DNA of 64,000 bases from Brachybacterium halotolerans (lineage in GTDB: Bacteria; Actinomycetota; Actinomycetes; Actinomycetales; Dermabacteraceae): positions 16,784 through 80,783 of the forward strand of contig NZ_JAEDAJ010000013.1 in assembly GCF_016623465.1 (NCBI RefSeq). The letters run 5' to 3'. The notes beneath the pieces were generated by a model. It worked only from the letters and a program-made list of their open reading frames with translations. It did no database searches and was not told the DNA's origin. The translations under genes were made by a program, and so were the position numbers. Positions within the stretch are counted from its first letter, which is position 1. Every line of letters starts with the position of its first letter. Shown here in pieces: positions 25,520-34,111 of the stretch.

Positions 25520-26400
25520 GCGCAGCGCAGGACGACCGCCGGAACCCGGTCACCCTCGCCTGCGAGGACGTGCACGTGGAGCTGGGAGGCACCGAGATCC
25601 TGCGCGGCATCGACCTCACCCTGCGCAGTGGCGAGGTGACGGTGCTGGTGGGCCCCAACGGCGCGGGCAAATCGACGCTCTTCGCCGTGCTCGCCGGCGA
25701 TCTCGCGCCACGCACGGGGCGCGTGCGGATCGCCGCCGACGCCGACGGCCGGCTCGAGGACGTCTCGAGCATCCGCCCGCTGCTGCTCGCCCGCATGCGC
25801 GCCGTGCAGATGCAGGACAGCCGTCTCTCCTTCGCGTTCACCGCCCGCGCGAGCGTCGAGATGGGGCGCGCACCGTGGGTCGGGACCGACGAGGAGGAGC
25901 GGGACGACGCGGTCGTCGAGAGCGCGATGCGCGCGAGCGAGACGCTCGCCCTCGCCGGACAGCAGGTCCCCGTGCTCTCGGGCGGCGAGCGCGCCCGCGT
26001 CGCCTTCGCACGGGCCCTCGCCCAGGAGACGGGGATCTTGCTCCTGGACGAGCCCACGGCCGCGCTCGACATCCGCCACCAGGAGCGCGTGATCGCGACC
26101 GCTAGGGAGCGCGCAGCCCAGGGCGCGACGGTCCTCGTGATCGTCCACGACCTGTCCCTCGCCGGCGCCTACGCGGACCGCATCGTGCTGCTCTCCGACG
26201 GCCTGGTCGTCGCCGACGGCTCCCCCGCCGAGGTCCTCGACGCGGCTCTGCTCAGCAGTGTCTACGACTATCCGGTCACCGTGCTCAACGCACCGGGCAC
26301 GGACGAGAGGCTCGTCGTGCCCCTGCGAGGGCGAGCCCCCGCATCCCCCGCACCATCTCTCGACACCCCTTCGAGCACGCCTCTGGAGGCGAACGCATGA
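25516..26400 (+). CDS. hmuV: Heme ABC transporter ATP-binding protein
   Basis: 294-residue ATPase powering HmuU. Walker A GPNGAGKST begins at residue 46, the signature is LSGGERARVAFARAL, Walker B ILLLDEPTAALDI and the switch His VIVHD. The Q-loop region reads AVQMQDSRLSFAFTARASVEMGR, like other HmuV proteins. The C-terminus has an extra ~35 residue Pro/Ser-rich tail. Its ATGA overlaps place it between hmuU and the first htaA gene, so heme capture and transport proteins are made from one message. Confidence 0.95.
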   Translation: MSAAQDDRRNPVTLACEDVHVELGGTEILRGIDLTLRSGEVTVLVGPNGAGKSTLFAVLAGDLAPRTGRVRIAADADGRLEDVSSIRPLLLARMRAVQMQDSRLSFAFTARASVEMGRAPWVGTDEEERDDAVVESAMRASETLALAGQQVPVLSGGERARVAFARALAQETGILLLDEPTAALDIRHQERVIATARERAAQGATVLVIVHDLSLAGAYADRIVLLSDGLVVADGSPAEVLDAALLSSVYDYPVTVLNAPGTDERLVVPLRGRAPASPAPSLDTPSSTPLEANA

Positions 26401-29400
26401 GCGCCACCCGGCCCTCCCCCACCGACCCGGCGTCGGCCGTGTCATCATGTGCCCGGCCCTCGGTGCGCACGTCCCTCGTGGCCCTCGTCGCCGCCATGGT
26501 CGCGGCCCTGTGCACGGTGACGGCGCCTCCGGCTGCCGCCGCCGGGAAGGTCTCGATCAGCTCCTCGCTGGGCGGTGCCACCGCATCGTCCGACGCCCCC
26601 ACCGAGGTGAAGCTCTCGGGCAGCGGCTTCCAGTCGATCCAGGGCGGCTTCGGCGGCATCTACGTCCTGTTCGGTTCGGTGGACTCCGGCTGGCGCCCGA
26701 GTCAGGGCGGGGAGACCGGCGTCGACTACCGCTATGTGCCCGACTCCGAGACGAAGGACAACAAGGGCTACGAGAAGTTCGTGTCCTTCCCCGGGTCCGA
26801 GACACAGGATGCGGCGAACGGCGGTCTGATCGCGAAGAACGGCACCTGGAGCACGAGCCTCGTGATTCCCGGCCCGGTCTTCGACAGCGTGGACCGCGAC
26901 GGCAAGGTCACCCGCGTGGACTGCCGGAAGACCACGTGCGGCATCATCACGATCGGCGCCCACGGCGTGAAGAACGCGAACAACGAGTCCTTCACGCCGA
27001 TCTCCTTCACGAGCGGCTCCAGCGGCGCGGCGGGCTCCTCCGGATCGAAGTCCTCGTCGGCCGACGGGTCCACGAGCTCATCCGGGTCGGCCCAGGCTTC
27101 GGGCGAGGGCAAGAGCGACACGAACGATTCGGCAGGCTCCGCGCGGTCCGATTCCGGTACTGCTGGCGGTTCCGGGTCTGCCGACGAGGCCGGCGCGGGG
27201 TCCGGCTCGACGGCCGATGGCACCTCCGACGATGCGTCCGACGAGCCAGGCGCCGCCGCGGACGATGACGCGGACTCCGCGGAGCAGGGCTCTGGAGAGG
27301 AGGACAAGGCGTCTTCGGGCGACAGCGCCGAGGACCAAGCCGCCGCGATCAAGGCGCTCGGGGAGGCGAGCATCGGGATCGTCGACAAGGAGGTCACCCA
27401 GGGCGGCGCGCTGAGCTTCACCGCCAAGGGCTTCCTGCCGGACGAACAGGTCGCGGGGACCCTCGACACCGGGACCAGCGGCGCGGGCCCCTATCAGGTG
27501 GGCCAGTACGGGGACCTCGCGGGCTCCGTGCCGATCCCCGGCGATCTGCGTCAGGGCACCCACGTCCTCACCCTCACGGGCGCCGCGTCAGAGCAGACCG
27601 CACGCGTGACCTTCACTGTGCTGCCCGCCTCCGATGCACTCGGCACTGCGGGGACGCAGGACGAGTCGCAGCCCCTCACGGCCTGGGACATCGTCATGAT
27701 CATCGCCCTGATCCTGCTCGGCGTCGCCGTGCTGGTGCTCCTGGTCGCGCTGGTGACGACGCTCGCCCGCAGGTCCGCCGCCCGTCGAGCGCGGAAGAAG
27801 GCCGAGAAGACGCAGGCCGAGGCGGCACAGCCCGCACAGCCGTCTGCGCATCCTGTCTTCCCCGATGCGACCCCGCCCGAGGCCGAGGGCTGGCAGCCGG
27901 TCGACGAGCGCGCGGATCGCTCGCGCGGACGCCACGGCGCAACCCTCGCGCTCGCGCTCATCGCGCTCGCCGCCTCGGAGATGCTGATGCCGATCGGCGG
28001 CCAGCAGGCGCAGGCCGCGGATCACAGGGATGACCAGGTCGACGTCGACGTGACGGTTCCCGAGACAACTCCCGGGGACGCGACGACTCCAGGGACGAGC
28101 TCCGGGGACGTGGAGAACGCCCAACTCTCCTGGTCGATCAACGCGGAGTCCGGCGGCGGCGCCTACTTCGGCGGCTGCAACTTCCTGGTCGCCGGGAACG
28201 TCGGCGACCTGAAGTCCAGCCACGTCTGGACCGCCGACGAGGCCACGAACGTCTACAAGACCACCGATGGCGACCTCACCGTCACCAAGCCGAACTCCGC
28301 CGGCAAGCAGGTCGCTCCGACCTGGGCCGACAAGTGCAAGGACGCCGACGGCGCCACCGTCAACACCTCCGAGACCTCCTCGACCCACAACCAGCTGAAC
28401 TTCGCGAAGGGTACCGGCAGCTACGACGCAGCGAAGAACACGGCTGACGTGCAGTGGAAGGGCACGGCGACCGTCGTCTACTACGGCGGCATGACCTACT
28501 GGACGCTCTCCGATCCCCATCTCGTGGTGAAGAACGGGAAGGCGACGCTCACGGCGACCGCGGGCGGTTACGGCGCGGACATGTACGACGCCACCAAGTG
28601 GGTCAAGCTCAAGAGCACCACGATCACCCTCGCCAGCTTCAAGGACGCGAAGGTGGGGAAGGACGGCTTCACCGCCACACCGGAGTACAAGGGCGTGAAG
28701 GTCTCGACAGACGGAGGAATGAGCCCGCAGGACACCACGAAGAAGGACTGGGGCTCCTTCCCCCAGGACTTCGTGGACTTCCAGATCCAGACCGGCCAGT
28801 CCTCCTACTGGTACACCTCCGGCGGTCAGGTCGACTCGCGCAAGGTGGCCGATCCCGTGACCGTGAGCTGGGATGCGAAGAACCCTGTGGATCCCGGCGA
28901 CGGCAGCGGCTCCGGGTCGGGGAGCGGGTCCGGGTCGGGAAGCGGCAGCGGGTCGGGTGAGGGTTCGGGCAGCGGCTCGGGGACCGGGAGCAGCGGCGAT
29001 TCCGGTGACGCGGACGACTCCGGCCGTACGTCGAACACGACAGGTTCGCGCACTCTGAAGAACGCGCAGCTGCGCTGGGGCATCAACCAGGAGTCGACAT
29101 CGGCCGCCTTCTTCGGGGGATGCAACTTCCTGGTCGCAGGCACCGTCCCCAACATGGGCTCGAGCCACGTCTGGTCGGACGCCGACAGGAAGAAGGCCTA
29201 CAGGACCAGCGCCGGCCAGGTGAGCCTGGACCGCAAGGGGACGAAGCCCTCCTGGTCGCAGCGCTGCGCGACCTCGAGCGGCGGGACGCTCAGCACCACC
29301 GACACGATCGGCACGGGCACCGAGATCGTCATCGACGGCGGCACCGGCACCTACGACCCGAAGAAGAAGACGGCCACGGTGCAGTGGAAGGGCTCCTTCT

Positions 29401-30320
29401 CCGTCGTCTTCTACGGCGGCATGACGTACTGGTCCGCGAAGAACCCGAAGCTGACGGTGGACGGGGACGGCACCGGGACCCTCACCGCGACCGTCAGCGG
29501 ATACGGGGCGGACATGTACGACACCTCGAAGTGGGTGCCGCTGAAGAGCCGCACGGTGAAGCTCGCGACGCTCTCGGGCGTGAAGCTCTCCGACACGGGA
29601 TTCTCCGTGACCCCCGACTACTCGCATGTGGGCGTGGACGCGAAGGGCGGCATGAATCCGCAGAAGAAGGACTCCTCCTACTGGGGAGCCTTCCCGCAGG
29701 ACTTCATCGACTTCCAGATCGACACCGGCCAGTCCTCCTACTGGTACAGCTCGGGCGGTCTGCGCGACCGCGCGAAGCCGCCGCGCCCGCTCACGGTGAG
29801 CTGGGACGCGAGCAGCCCGCAGAAGGCCAGCACGTCCGAAGGCCCCGGCACGGCGGGCACCGCGCAGGGCGGCGCCGTGAGCACCGACGACGGCCTGGGC
29901 GGCGGCCCGGTCACGGTGTCCTCCGACGGGACGGTGTCCGCTGACGGCTCGGGGCTCGCTGGGGCATCGGGCACGGATTCGGGCGCCCGCGCAGGCGCTG
30001 GCGGCTCCACGGCGTTCGGCAACTCCCCGGCGAGCGCCCTCCCCCTCGCCGCGGCGAGGAATGCGACCGCGGCCCATGCGCTCACCCCCTCGCAGCTCGC
30101 GGCGGAGCAGAGCGGCGGCGACTCCTCGCTGATGAGCCCCACCTGGGGCGGCACCGCACTCATCCCGGCCGCGGTCGACACGGCCTTCGGAACTCCGCTC
30201 CGCGCCGCCGGGACGCTCTCGATCCTGGCTCTGACCAGCGGCGGCCTCGTGCTCTCGCTCAGAAAGGGCTGGCTGGTCCTGCCCTCCTGGAAGGCGGCGG
30301 CCACAGCATCCAGCACCTGA
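26397..30320 (+). CDS. Giant membrane protein with two HtaA heme-binding domains
   Basis: 1307 residues; its ATG overlaps the hmuV stop. Parts in order: signal peptide (about 1-46, ending PPAAAA); an Ig/beta-type domain (50-200) with YVLFGSVDSGWRP and the Cys pair in CRKTTCGI; a ~115-residue Ser/Gly/Asp-rich linker; another beta domain (~320-410); a membrane helix (~431-455) followed by basic RRSAARRARKKAEK; a second hydrophobic segment (~515-535) with a signal-peptidase-like QQAQA; HtaA domain 1 (~572-826); a Gly-Ser repeat linker (~834-875); HtaA domain 2 (~887-1139); a Ser/Gly/Ala stretch and a terminal hydrophobic segment (~1273-1290). Each HtaA domain has FGGCNFLVAG, a Y/F-YGGMTYW motif and a conserved second Cys. 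In corynebacteria HtaA takes heme from hemoglobin. The middle looks like two genes fused end to end. Confidence 0.85.
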   Translation: MSATRPSPTDPASAVSSCARPSVRTSLVALVAAMVAALCTVTAPPAAAAGKVSISSSLGGATASSDAPTEVKLSGSGFQSIQGGFGGIYVLFGSVDSGWRPSQGGETGVDYRYVPDSETKDNKGYEKFVSFPGSETQDAANGGLIAKNGTWSTSLVIPGPVFDSVDRDGKVTRVDCRKTTCGIITIGAHGVKNANNESFTPISFTSGSSGAAGSSGSKSSSADGSTSSSGSAQASGEGKSDTNDSAGSARSDSGTAGGSGSADEAGAGSGSTADGTSDDASDEPGAAADDDADSAEQGSGEEDKASSGDSAEDQAAAIKALGEASIGIVDKEVTQGGALSFTAKGFLPDEQVAGTLDTGTSGAGPYQVGQYGDLAGSVPIPGDLRQGTHVLTLTGAASEQTARVTFTVLPASDALGTAGTQDESQPLTAWDIVMIIALILLGVAVLVLLVALVTTLARRSAARRARKKAEKTQAEAAQPAQPSAHPVFPDATPPEAEGWQPVDERADRSRGRHGATLALALIALAASEMLMPIGGQQAQAADHRDDQVDVDVTVPETTPGDATTPGTSSGDVENAQLSWSINAESGGGAYFGGCNFLVAGNVGDLKSSHVWTADEATNVYKTTDGDLTVTKPNSAGKQVAPTWADKCKDADGATVNTSETSSTHNQLNFAKGTGSYDAAKNTADVQWKGTATVVYYGGMTYWTLSDPHLVVKNGKATLTATAGGYGADMYDATKWVKLKSTTITLASFKDAKVGKDGFTATPEYKGVKVSTDGGMSPQDTTKKDWGSFPQDFVDFQIQTGQSSYWYTSGGQVDSRKVADPVTVSWDAKNPVDPGDGSGSGSGSGSGSGSGSGSGEGSGSGSGTGSSGDSGDADDSGRTSNTTGSRTLKNAQLRWGINQESTSAAFFGGCNFLVAGTVPNMGSSHVWSDADRKKAYRTSAGQVSLDRKGTKPSWSQRCATSSGGTLSTTDTIGTGTEIVIDGGTGTYDPKKKTATVQWKGSFSVVFYGGMTYWSAKNPKLTVDGDGTGTLTATVSGYGADMYDTSKWVPLKSRTVKLATLSGVKLSDTGFSVTPDYSHVGVDAKGGMNPQKKDSSYWGAFPQDFIDFQIDTGQSSYWYSSGGLRDRAKPPRPLTVSWDASSPQKASTSEGPGTAGTAQGGAVSTDDGLGGGPVTVSSDGTVSADGSGLAGASGTDSGARAGAGGSTAFGNSPASALPLAAARNATAAHALTPSQLAAEQSGGDSSLMSPTWGGTALIPAAVDTAFGTPLRAAGTLSILALTSGGLVLSLRKGWLVLPSWKAAATASST
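28125..28237. repeat. 113-bp tract identical to 30580-30692 (paralogous HtaA domains)
   Basis: The first 113 bp of HtaA domain 1 match the second HtaA gene without a mismatch, offset 2455 bp. High similarity continues over the rest of the domain with scattered changes. HtaA domain 2 of the same protein is much more diverged. This points to recent duplication or gene conversion. Confidence 0.85.
28899..29020 (+). repeat. Gly-Ser linker coding repeat
   Basis: GGC/GGG-AGC/TCC-type codons encode a run of alternating Gly and Ser, with a few Glu/Thr/Asp, joining the two HtaA domains of the giant protein. A flexible spacer and a likely slippage site. Confidence 0.85.
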
Positions 30321-30383
30321 TCCCGAAGACCCCCGCCGCAGCCGGGGCGGTGCCGACCAGGTCCGCGACGCTGTGACATGCCC

Positions 30384-30401
30384 GGCCGACGACCGTCGGC
30401 C
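30384..30401. promoter_or_regulatory. Palindrome in the gap before the second HtaA gene
   Basis: GGCCGACG - AC - CGTCGGCC in the 130-bp space between the two htaA genes. It could be a small hairpin in the message or a DNA-binding site. No promoter can be assigned. Confidence 0.4.
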
Positions 30402-30450
30402 CCCATCCCTCGCCCGAGCATTCGGGGCACCACTCCACACGAAGGACAGC

Positions 30451-31890
30451 ATGATGAACACACTCCTCCCCCTGCGGCGCTCCGTCGCCGCACTGTCCGG
30501 GGCGCTGATCGCCTCGGCGGGGGCCTTCGCCCTCTTCGCACCGAGCGCGAGCGCCGCCGAGAAGGTCGACGACGCCTCGCTCTCCTGGTCGATCAACGCG
30601 GAGTCCGGCGGCGGCGCCTACTTCGGCGGCTGCAACTTCCTGGTCGCCGGGAACGTCGGCGACCTGAAGTCCAGCCACGTCTGGACCGCCGATGAGGCCG
30701 CGAGCGTCTATAAGACCACCGCGGGTGACGTCAGCATCACCAAGCCGAACTCCGCCGGCAAGCAGGTCGCTCCGACCTGGGCCGACAAGTGCAAGGACGC
30801 CGATGGCGCCACCGTGAACACCTCGGCGAGCTCCTCTACCCACAACCAGCTGAACTTCGCGAAGGGCACCGGCAGCGTGGACGCGGCCAAGGGCACGGCG
30901 GACATCACCTGGAAGGGCGAGGCGAGCGTCGTCTACTACGGCGGCATGACCTACTGGACCCTCTCCGATCCGCACCTGAGCATCGACGCTGACGGCACCG
31001 GGACCCTCACCGCGACCGGTGGCGGCTACGGCGCCGACATGAACGACACCACCAAGTGGGTCAAGCTCAAGGACACCCAGATCACCCTGGCCACCTTCAA
31101 GGACGCGAAGATGGGCGAGGACGGCTTCACCGCCACCCCCGAGTACAAGGGCGTGAAGGTCGACACCGACGGCGGGATGAGCCCGCAGAACACCACCGCG
31201 GACGGCTGGGGCAGTTTCCCCCAGGACTTCGTCGACTTCCAGATCCAGACCGGGCAGTCCTCCTACTGGTACAGCTCCGGCGGGCAGGCCGACGTCCGGA
31301 AGACAGCTGACCCGATCGCTCTGAGCTGGAGCGCTCCCGAGGAGGATCCGTCGACCGGCGACGAGGGGGAGAAGACCGGCGACGTCGATGTCGATGTGGA
31401 CGTCCCGACGCCCGAGGATCCCACCGACCCGACGGACCCCACGGATCCGACCGACCCGGCGGACCCTAAGCCTGAGTTCAAGGTCACCCTGAGCGGCGAC
31501 TCCGCGACCCTGGGCACCGCCAAGGAGAACAATGCCGGCTTCTCGGCCAGCGGCACCCTGCCCACCGTGACCGTGAAGGACACCCGGACGGAGTCCAGCG
31601 CCTTCCACGTGAACGCGGTCGCCTCGGACTTCACGGGCGACGCGGGCAGCTTCTCTGGCAAGGCTCTGGGATGGGAACCGAAGGGCACGGGCACCATCAC
31701 GGATGCGACCGTCGGAGCGAAGGTCGAGGCCAACAACCCGGGCCTGGGCACCTCACAGACGCTCATCTCCGCGAAGGACGGTCACAAGACCGGCACCGCT
31801 GAGGTGAAGGCCGCTCTCACGCTGCAGGCGCCCGCGGGCACCGCAGCGGGCTCCTACAGCTCGACGATCACGATCACCACGATCCACTGA
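30451..31890 (+). CDS. Secreted HtaA heme-binding protein with C-terminal WxL-like domain
   Basis: 479 residues from the ATG at 30451 (GAAGGA four bases upstream). The signal peptide ends at PSASA near residue 35. One HtaA domain (~42-296) has FGGCNFLVAG, VVYYGGMTYW and QSSYWYSSGG, nearly identical to domain 1 of the upstream protein. A DPTDPTDPTD-type linker leads to a ~140-residue C-terminal domain (341-479). That domain begins FKVTLSG and contains FSASGTLPTVTVKDTR, VASDFTG, SFSGKALGWEPKG, PGLGTSQTLISA and GSYSSTITITTIH. This is the pattern of actinobacterial WxL-like wall-binding domains, though the first Trp of WxL is Phe here (FHVNA). No TM or LPXTG is present, so wall attachment would rely on this domain and the DUF916 partner downstream. 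Confidence 0.82.
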   Translation: MMNTLLPLRRSVAALSGALIASAGAFALFAPSASAAEKVDDASLSWSINAESGGGAYFGGCNFLVAGNVGDLKSSHVWTADEAASVYKTTAGDVSITKPNSAGKQVAPTWADKCKDADGATVNTSASSSTHNQLNFAKGTGSVDAAKGTADITWKGEASVVYYGGMTYWTLSDPHLSIDADGTGTLTATGGGYGADMNDTTKWVKLKDTQITLATFKDAKMGEDGFTATPEYKGVKVDTDGGMSPQNTTADGWGSFPQDFVDFQIQTGQSSYWYSSGGQADVRKTADPIALSWSAPEEDPSTGDEGEKTGDVDVDVDVPTPEDPTDPTDPTDPTDPADPKPEFKVTLSGDSATLGTAKENNAGFSASGTLPTVTVKDTRTESSAFHVNAVASDFTGDAGSFSGKALGWEPKGTGTITDATVGAKVEANNPGLGTSQTLISAKDGHKTGTAEVKAALTLQAPAGTAAGSYSSTITITTIH

Positions 31891-31976
31891 TGATCAGGCG
31901 GCGGGCGCTCTGCGCCTCAGACGCCCGCCGCCCTCTCGACTCCCCTGCTCGCTCCGCTTCCGATCGAGGCCGCCCC

Positions 31977-32945
31977 ATGTCCCGCCCCGCGCCCGTCCGC
32001 CGCAGCCTCGCCGCCCGCGCGCTGCACACGTTCCTGCACCTGTTCGCCGTCGCCGCGCTCGTGCTGATCGCACCGCTCGCCGCGCACGCCGACGACGTCA
32101 CCCTCTCGATCGACGCCGGGCCCGTCCCGAAGGGCAGCGGCCGCGGTGAACAGCTCGCCTGGGCCCTGGAGCCCGGCGCGACCGTCGAGGACTCGGTCGT
32201 GATCACGAACTTCGACGACAGCTCCCTGCAGCTCGACGTCGCCGCCAAGGACGGGGTGACGACCTCGAGCGGCCTGCTCGACCTCGCTCCCCCCGAGACC
32301 GCGGACACCGGCATCGGCTCCTGGGTCCATCTGGAGAAGGACCACGTGGACATCCCTGCGGGAGGAAGCGCCACGGTGCCCTTCACCCTGAAGGTCCCGA
32401 AGGACGCCGCACCCGGCGACTACTCCGGAGGGATCGCCGCCATCCTCGGCACCGAGGGCTCAGCCGTGAGTGTGCAGAACCGCGTCGCGACGCGGCTGGA
32501 CGTGCGCGTCGCGGGGGACGTGACGGTTTCGCACACGGTCTCCGACCTCCACGTCGACATGCCCTCGACCTGGCACCCGCTCTCGCCGTCCACGGCGACG
32601 GTGCACTACACGCTCACGAACACGGGAAACGCGCGCATCTACGTGCAGGAGTCCGTGACGGCCGCGGGGCCCCTGGGCATCGGAGCCCTGCGCACAGACG
32701 CGACGCTCGACGAGATCCTGCCGGGTGCGAGCGTGGATCGCACCGCGACGGTGGACGCGCGGGCACTCGTGTGGAACCGCGTCACCGTGGACACGACGGC
32801 CTTCGGCGTCGACGAGACCCCCGGCACCAGTGCGCAGCTGCACGCAGACACGTTCGCGGCCCCGTGGACGCAGCTCATCGTCGCCCTCGTGCTCGTCGCC
32901 CTCGCGATCGTCCTGGGCCTGAAGCTCGGCTCCCGACGGCGCTGA
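31977..32945 (+). CDS. DUF916 (WxL-interacting protein) family surface protein
   Basis: 322 residues. I chose the ATG at 31977 (GAGG six bases upstream) because it gives a clean signal peptide ending APLAAHA; an ATG at 31890 overlapping the previous stop (TGATG) would add 29 residues and has no ribosome site. The mature part has the two Ig-like domains of the family: an N-terminal one with LEPGATVEDSVVITNFDDSS and GSWVHLEKDHVDIPAGGSA, then VPKDAAPGDYSGGIAAIL, and a second domain after about 190. A C-terminal helix (LIVALVLVALAIVLGLKLG) and SRRR anchor it. In Firmicutes these proteins bind peptidoglycan and WxL proteins and are encoded beside them, exactly as here. Confidence 0.85.
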   Translation: MSRPAPVRRSLAARALHTFLHLFAVAALVLIAPLAAHADDVTLSIDAGPVPKGSGRGEQLAWALEPGATVEDSVVITNFDDSSLQLDVAAKDGVTTSSGLLDLAPPETADTGIGSWVHLEKDHVDIPAGGSATVPFTLKVPKDAAPGDYSGGIAAILGTEGSAVSVQNRVATRLDVRVAGDVTVSHTVSDLHVDMPSTWHPLSPSTATVHYTLTNTGNARIYVQESVTAAGPLGIGALRTDATLDEILPGASVDRTATVDARALVWNRVTVDTTAFGVDETPGTSAQLHADTFAAPWTQLIVALVLVALAIVLGLKLGSRRR

Positions 32946-32976
32946 TGCTGCGGACGCCTGCGGGACCCCGCCGGTG

Positions 32977-34092
32977 TCAGCGGGTCGTGACGACCTCGAT
33001 GCGCTGGAACTCCTTGAGCTCCGTGTAGCCGGTGGTCGCCATCGCGTGGCGCAGAGCGCCCACGAGATTCGTGGTGCCCTCGGCGCTCAGGCCCGGGCCG
33101 AAGAGGATCTGGTCCAGCGGGGCGACGGTGCTGACCTCCACGCGGTGACCGCGCGGCAGCGTCGGGTGATGGGCCTCGCTCCCCCAGTGGTAGCCGCGGC
33201 CGGGGGCCTCCTCGGCGCGCGCGAGGGCCGCGCCGACCATCAGGCCGTCGGCCCCGCAGGCGATCGCCTTGACGAGGTCGCCGCTGCGGCCCAGACCGCC
33301 GTCGGCGATGACGTGCACGTAGCGGCCGCCGGACTCGTCCATGTAGTCGCGTCGCGCGGCGGCCACGTCGGCCACGGCGGTCGCGAGCGGGACCTGGATG
33401 CCCAGGGTCTCGCGGGTGGTGTGGGAGGCGCCGCCGCCGAAGCCGACCAGCACGCCCGCGGCGCCCGTGCGCATGAGGTGCAGGGCCGCGGTGTAGGTCG
33501 CGCAGCCGCCCACGATCACGGGGACGTCGAGCTCGTAGATGAACCGCTTGAGGTTCAGCGGCTCCCGCCCCGAGGAGACGTGCTCCGCCGAGACGGTCGT
33601 GCCGCGGATGAAGAACAGGTCCACGCCCGCGTCGACGACGGTGCGCCAGTGCTCCTGCGTGCGCTGCGGCGAGAGGGAGCCCGCGGCGGTCACCCCGGCC
33701 TCGCGCAGCTGGCGGATGCGCTCGGTGATCAGCTCGGGCTTGATCGGCTCCTCGTACGCCTCGCGGAGCACGCCGACGACCTCGTCCTCGGTCGCCGAGG
33801 TGATGCGGTCCAGCTGGGGCGTCGGGTCCTCGTAGCGGGTCCACAGGCCCTCGAGGTCGAGCACGCCCAGACCCCCGGCGCGTCCCAGGGCGATCGCGAC
33901 CTCTGGGGAGACGACCGAGTCCATGGGGGCCGAGAAGATCGGGATGTCGAAGTGGTAGGCGTCCACCTGCCAGGCGGTGGAGACGTCCTCGGGGTCCCGG
34001 GTGCGCCGGGAGGGCACCACCGCGACGTCGTCGAAGCTGTATCCGCGGCGTCCCCGCTTGTTCCGGCCGATCTCGATCTCGCTCATCACCAT
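32977..34092 (-). CDS. guaB3: GuaB3 family IMP dehydrogenase-related protein
   Basis: 371 residues from ATG 34092 (an in-frame ATG at 34086 is equally possible). It has the IMPDH barrel without the CBS pair: RRGYSFDDVAVVPSRRTRDP, FDIPIFSAPMDSVVSPE, GGCATYTAALHLMRTGA, VIADGGLGRSGDLVKAIACG and GALRHAMATTGYTELKEFQ. It lacks the IMPDH GSICTTR catalytic-Cys loop that the true guaB here has. In Actinobacteria guaB3 usually sits near guaB, as it does here. GuaB3 enzymes have been linked to GMP-to-IMP type chemistry in some bacteria; here that is inference. Confidence 0.93.
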   Translation of the reverse strand: MVMSEIEIGRNKRGRRGYSFDDVAVVPSRRTRDPEDVSTAWQVDAYHFDIPIFSAPMDSVVSPEVAIALGRAGGLGVLDLEGLWTRYEDPTPQLDRITSATEDEVVGVLREAYEEPIKPELITERIRQLREAGVTAAGSLSPQRTQEHWRTVVDAGVDLFFIRGTTVSAEHVSSGREPLNLKRFIYELDVPVIVGGCATYTAALHLMRTGAAGVLVGFGGGASHTTRETLGIQVPLATAVADVAAARRDYMDESGGRYVHVIADGGLGRSGDLVKAIACGADGLMVGAALARAEEAPGRGYHWGSEAHHPTLPRGHRVEVSTVAPLDQILFGPGLSAEGTTNLVGALRHAMATTGYTELKEFQRIEVVTTR

Positions 34093-34111
34093 GACAGTCT
34101 ACCGGGGCTCC

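Noticed and set aside
28899..29020. Short regular repeats as a CRISPR array
   Set aside because: They are in-frame Gly-Ser codons with no spacers and no cas genes nearby.
26397..30320. Sortase anchoring of the giant HtaA protein
   Set aside because: No LPXTG-like motif precedes the C-terminal hydrophobic segment, and a non-basic stretch follows it.
27588..30596. 1002-aa open frame opposite the giant HtaA gene
   Set aside because: Antisense frame created by the codon bias of the HtaA gene; no domain or start context.
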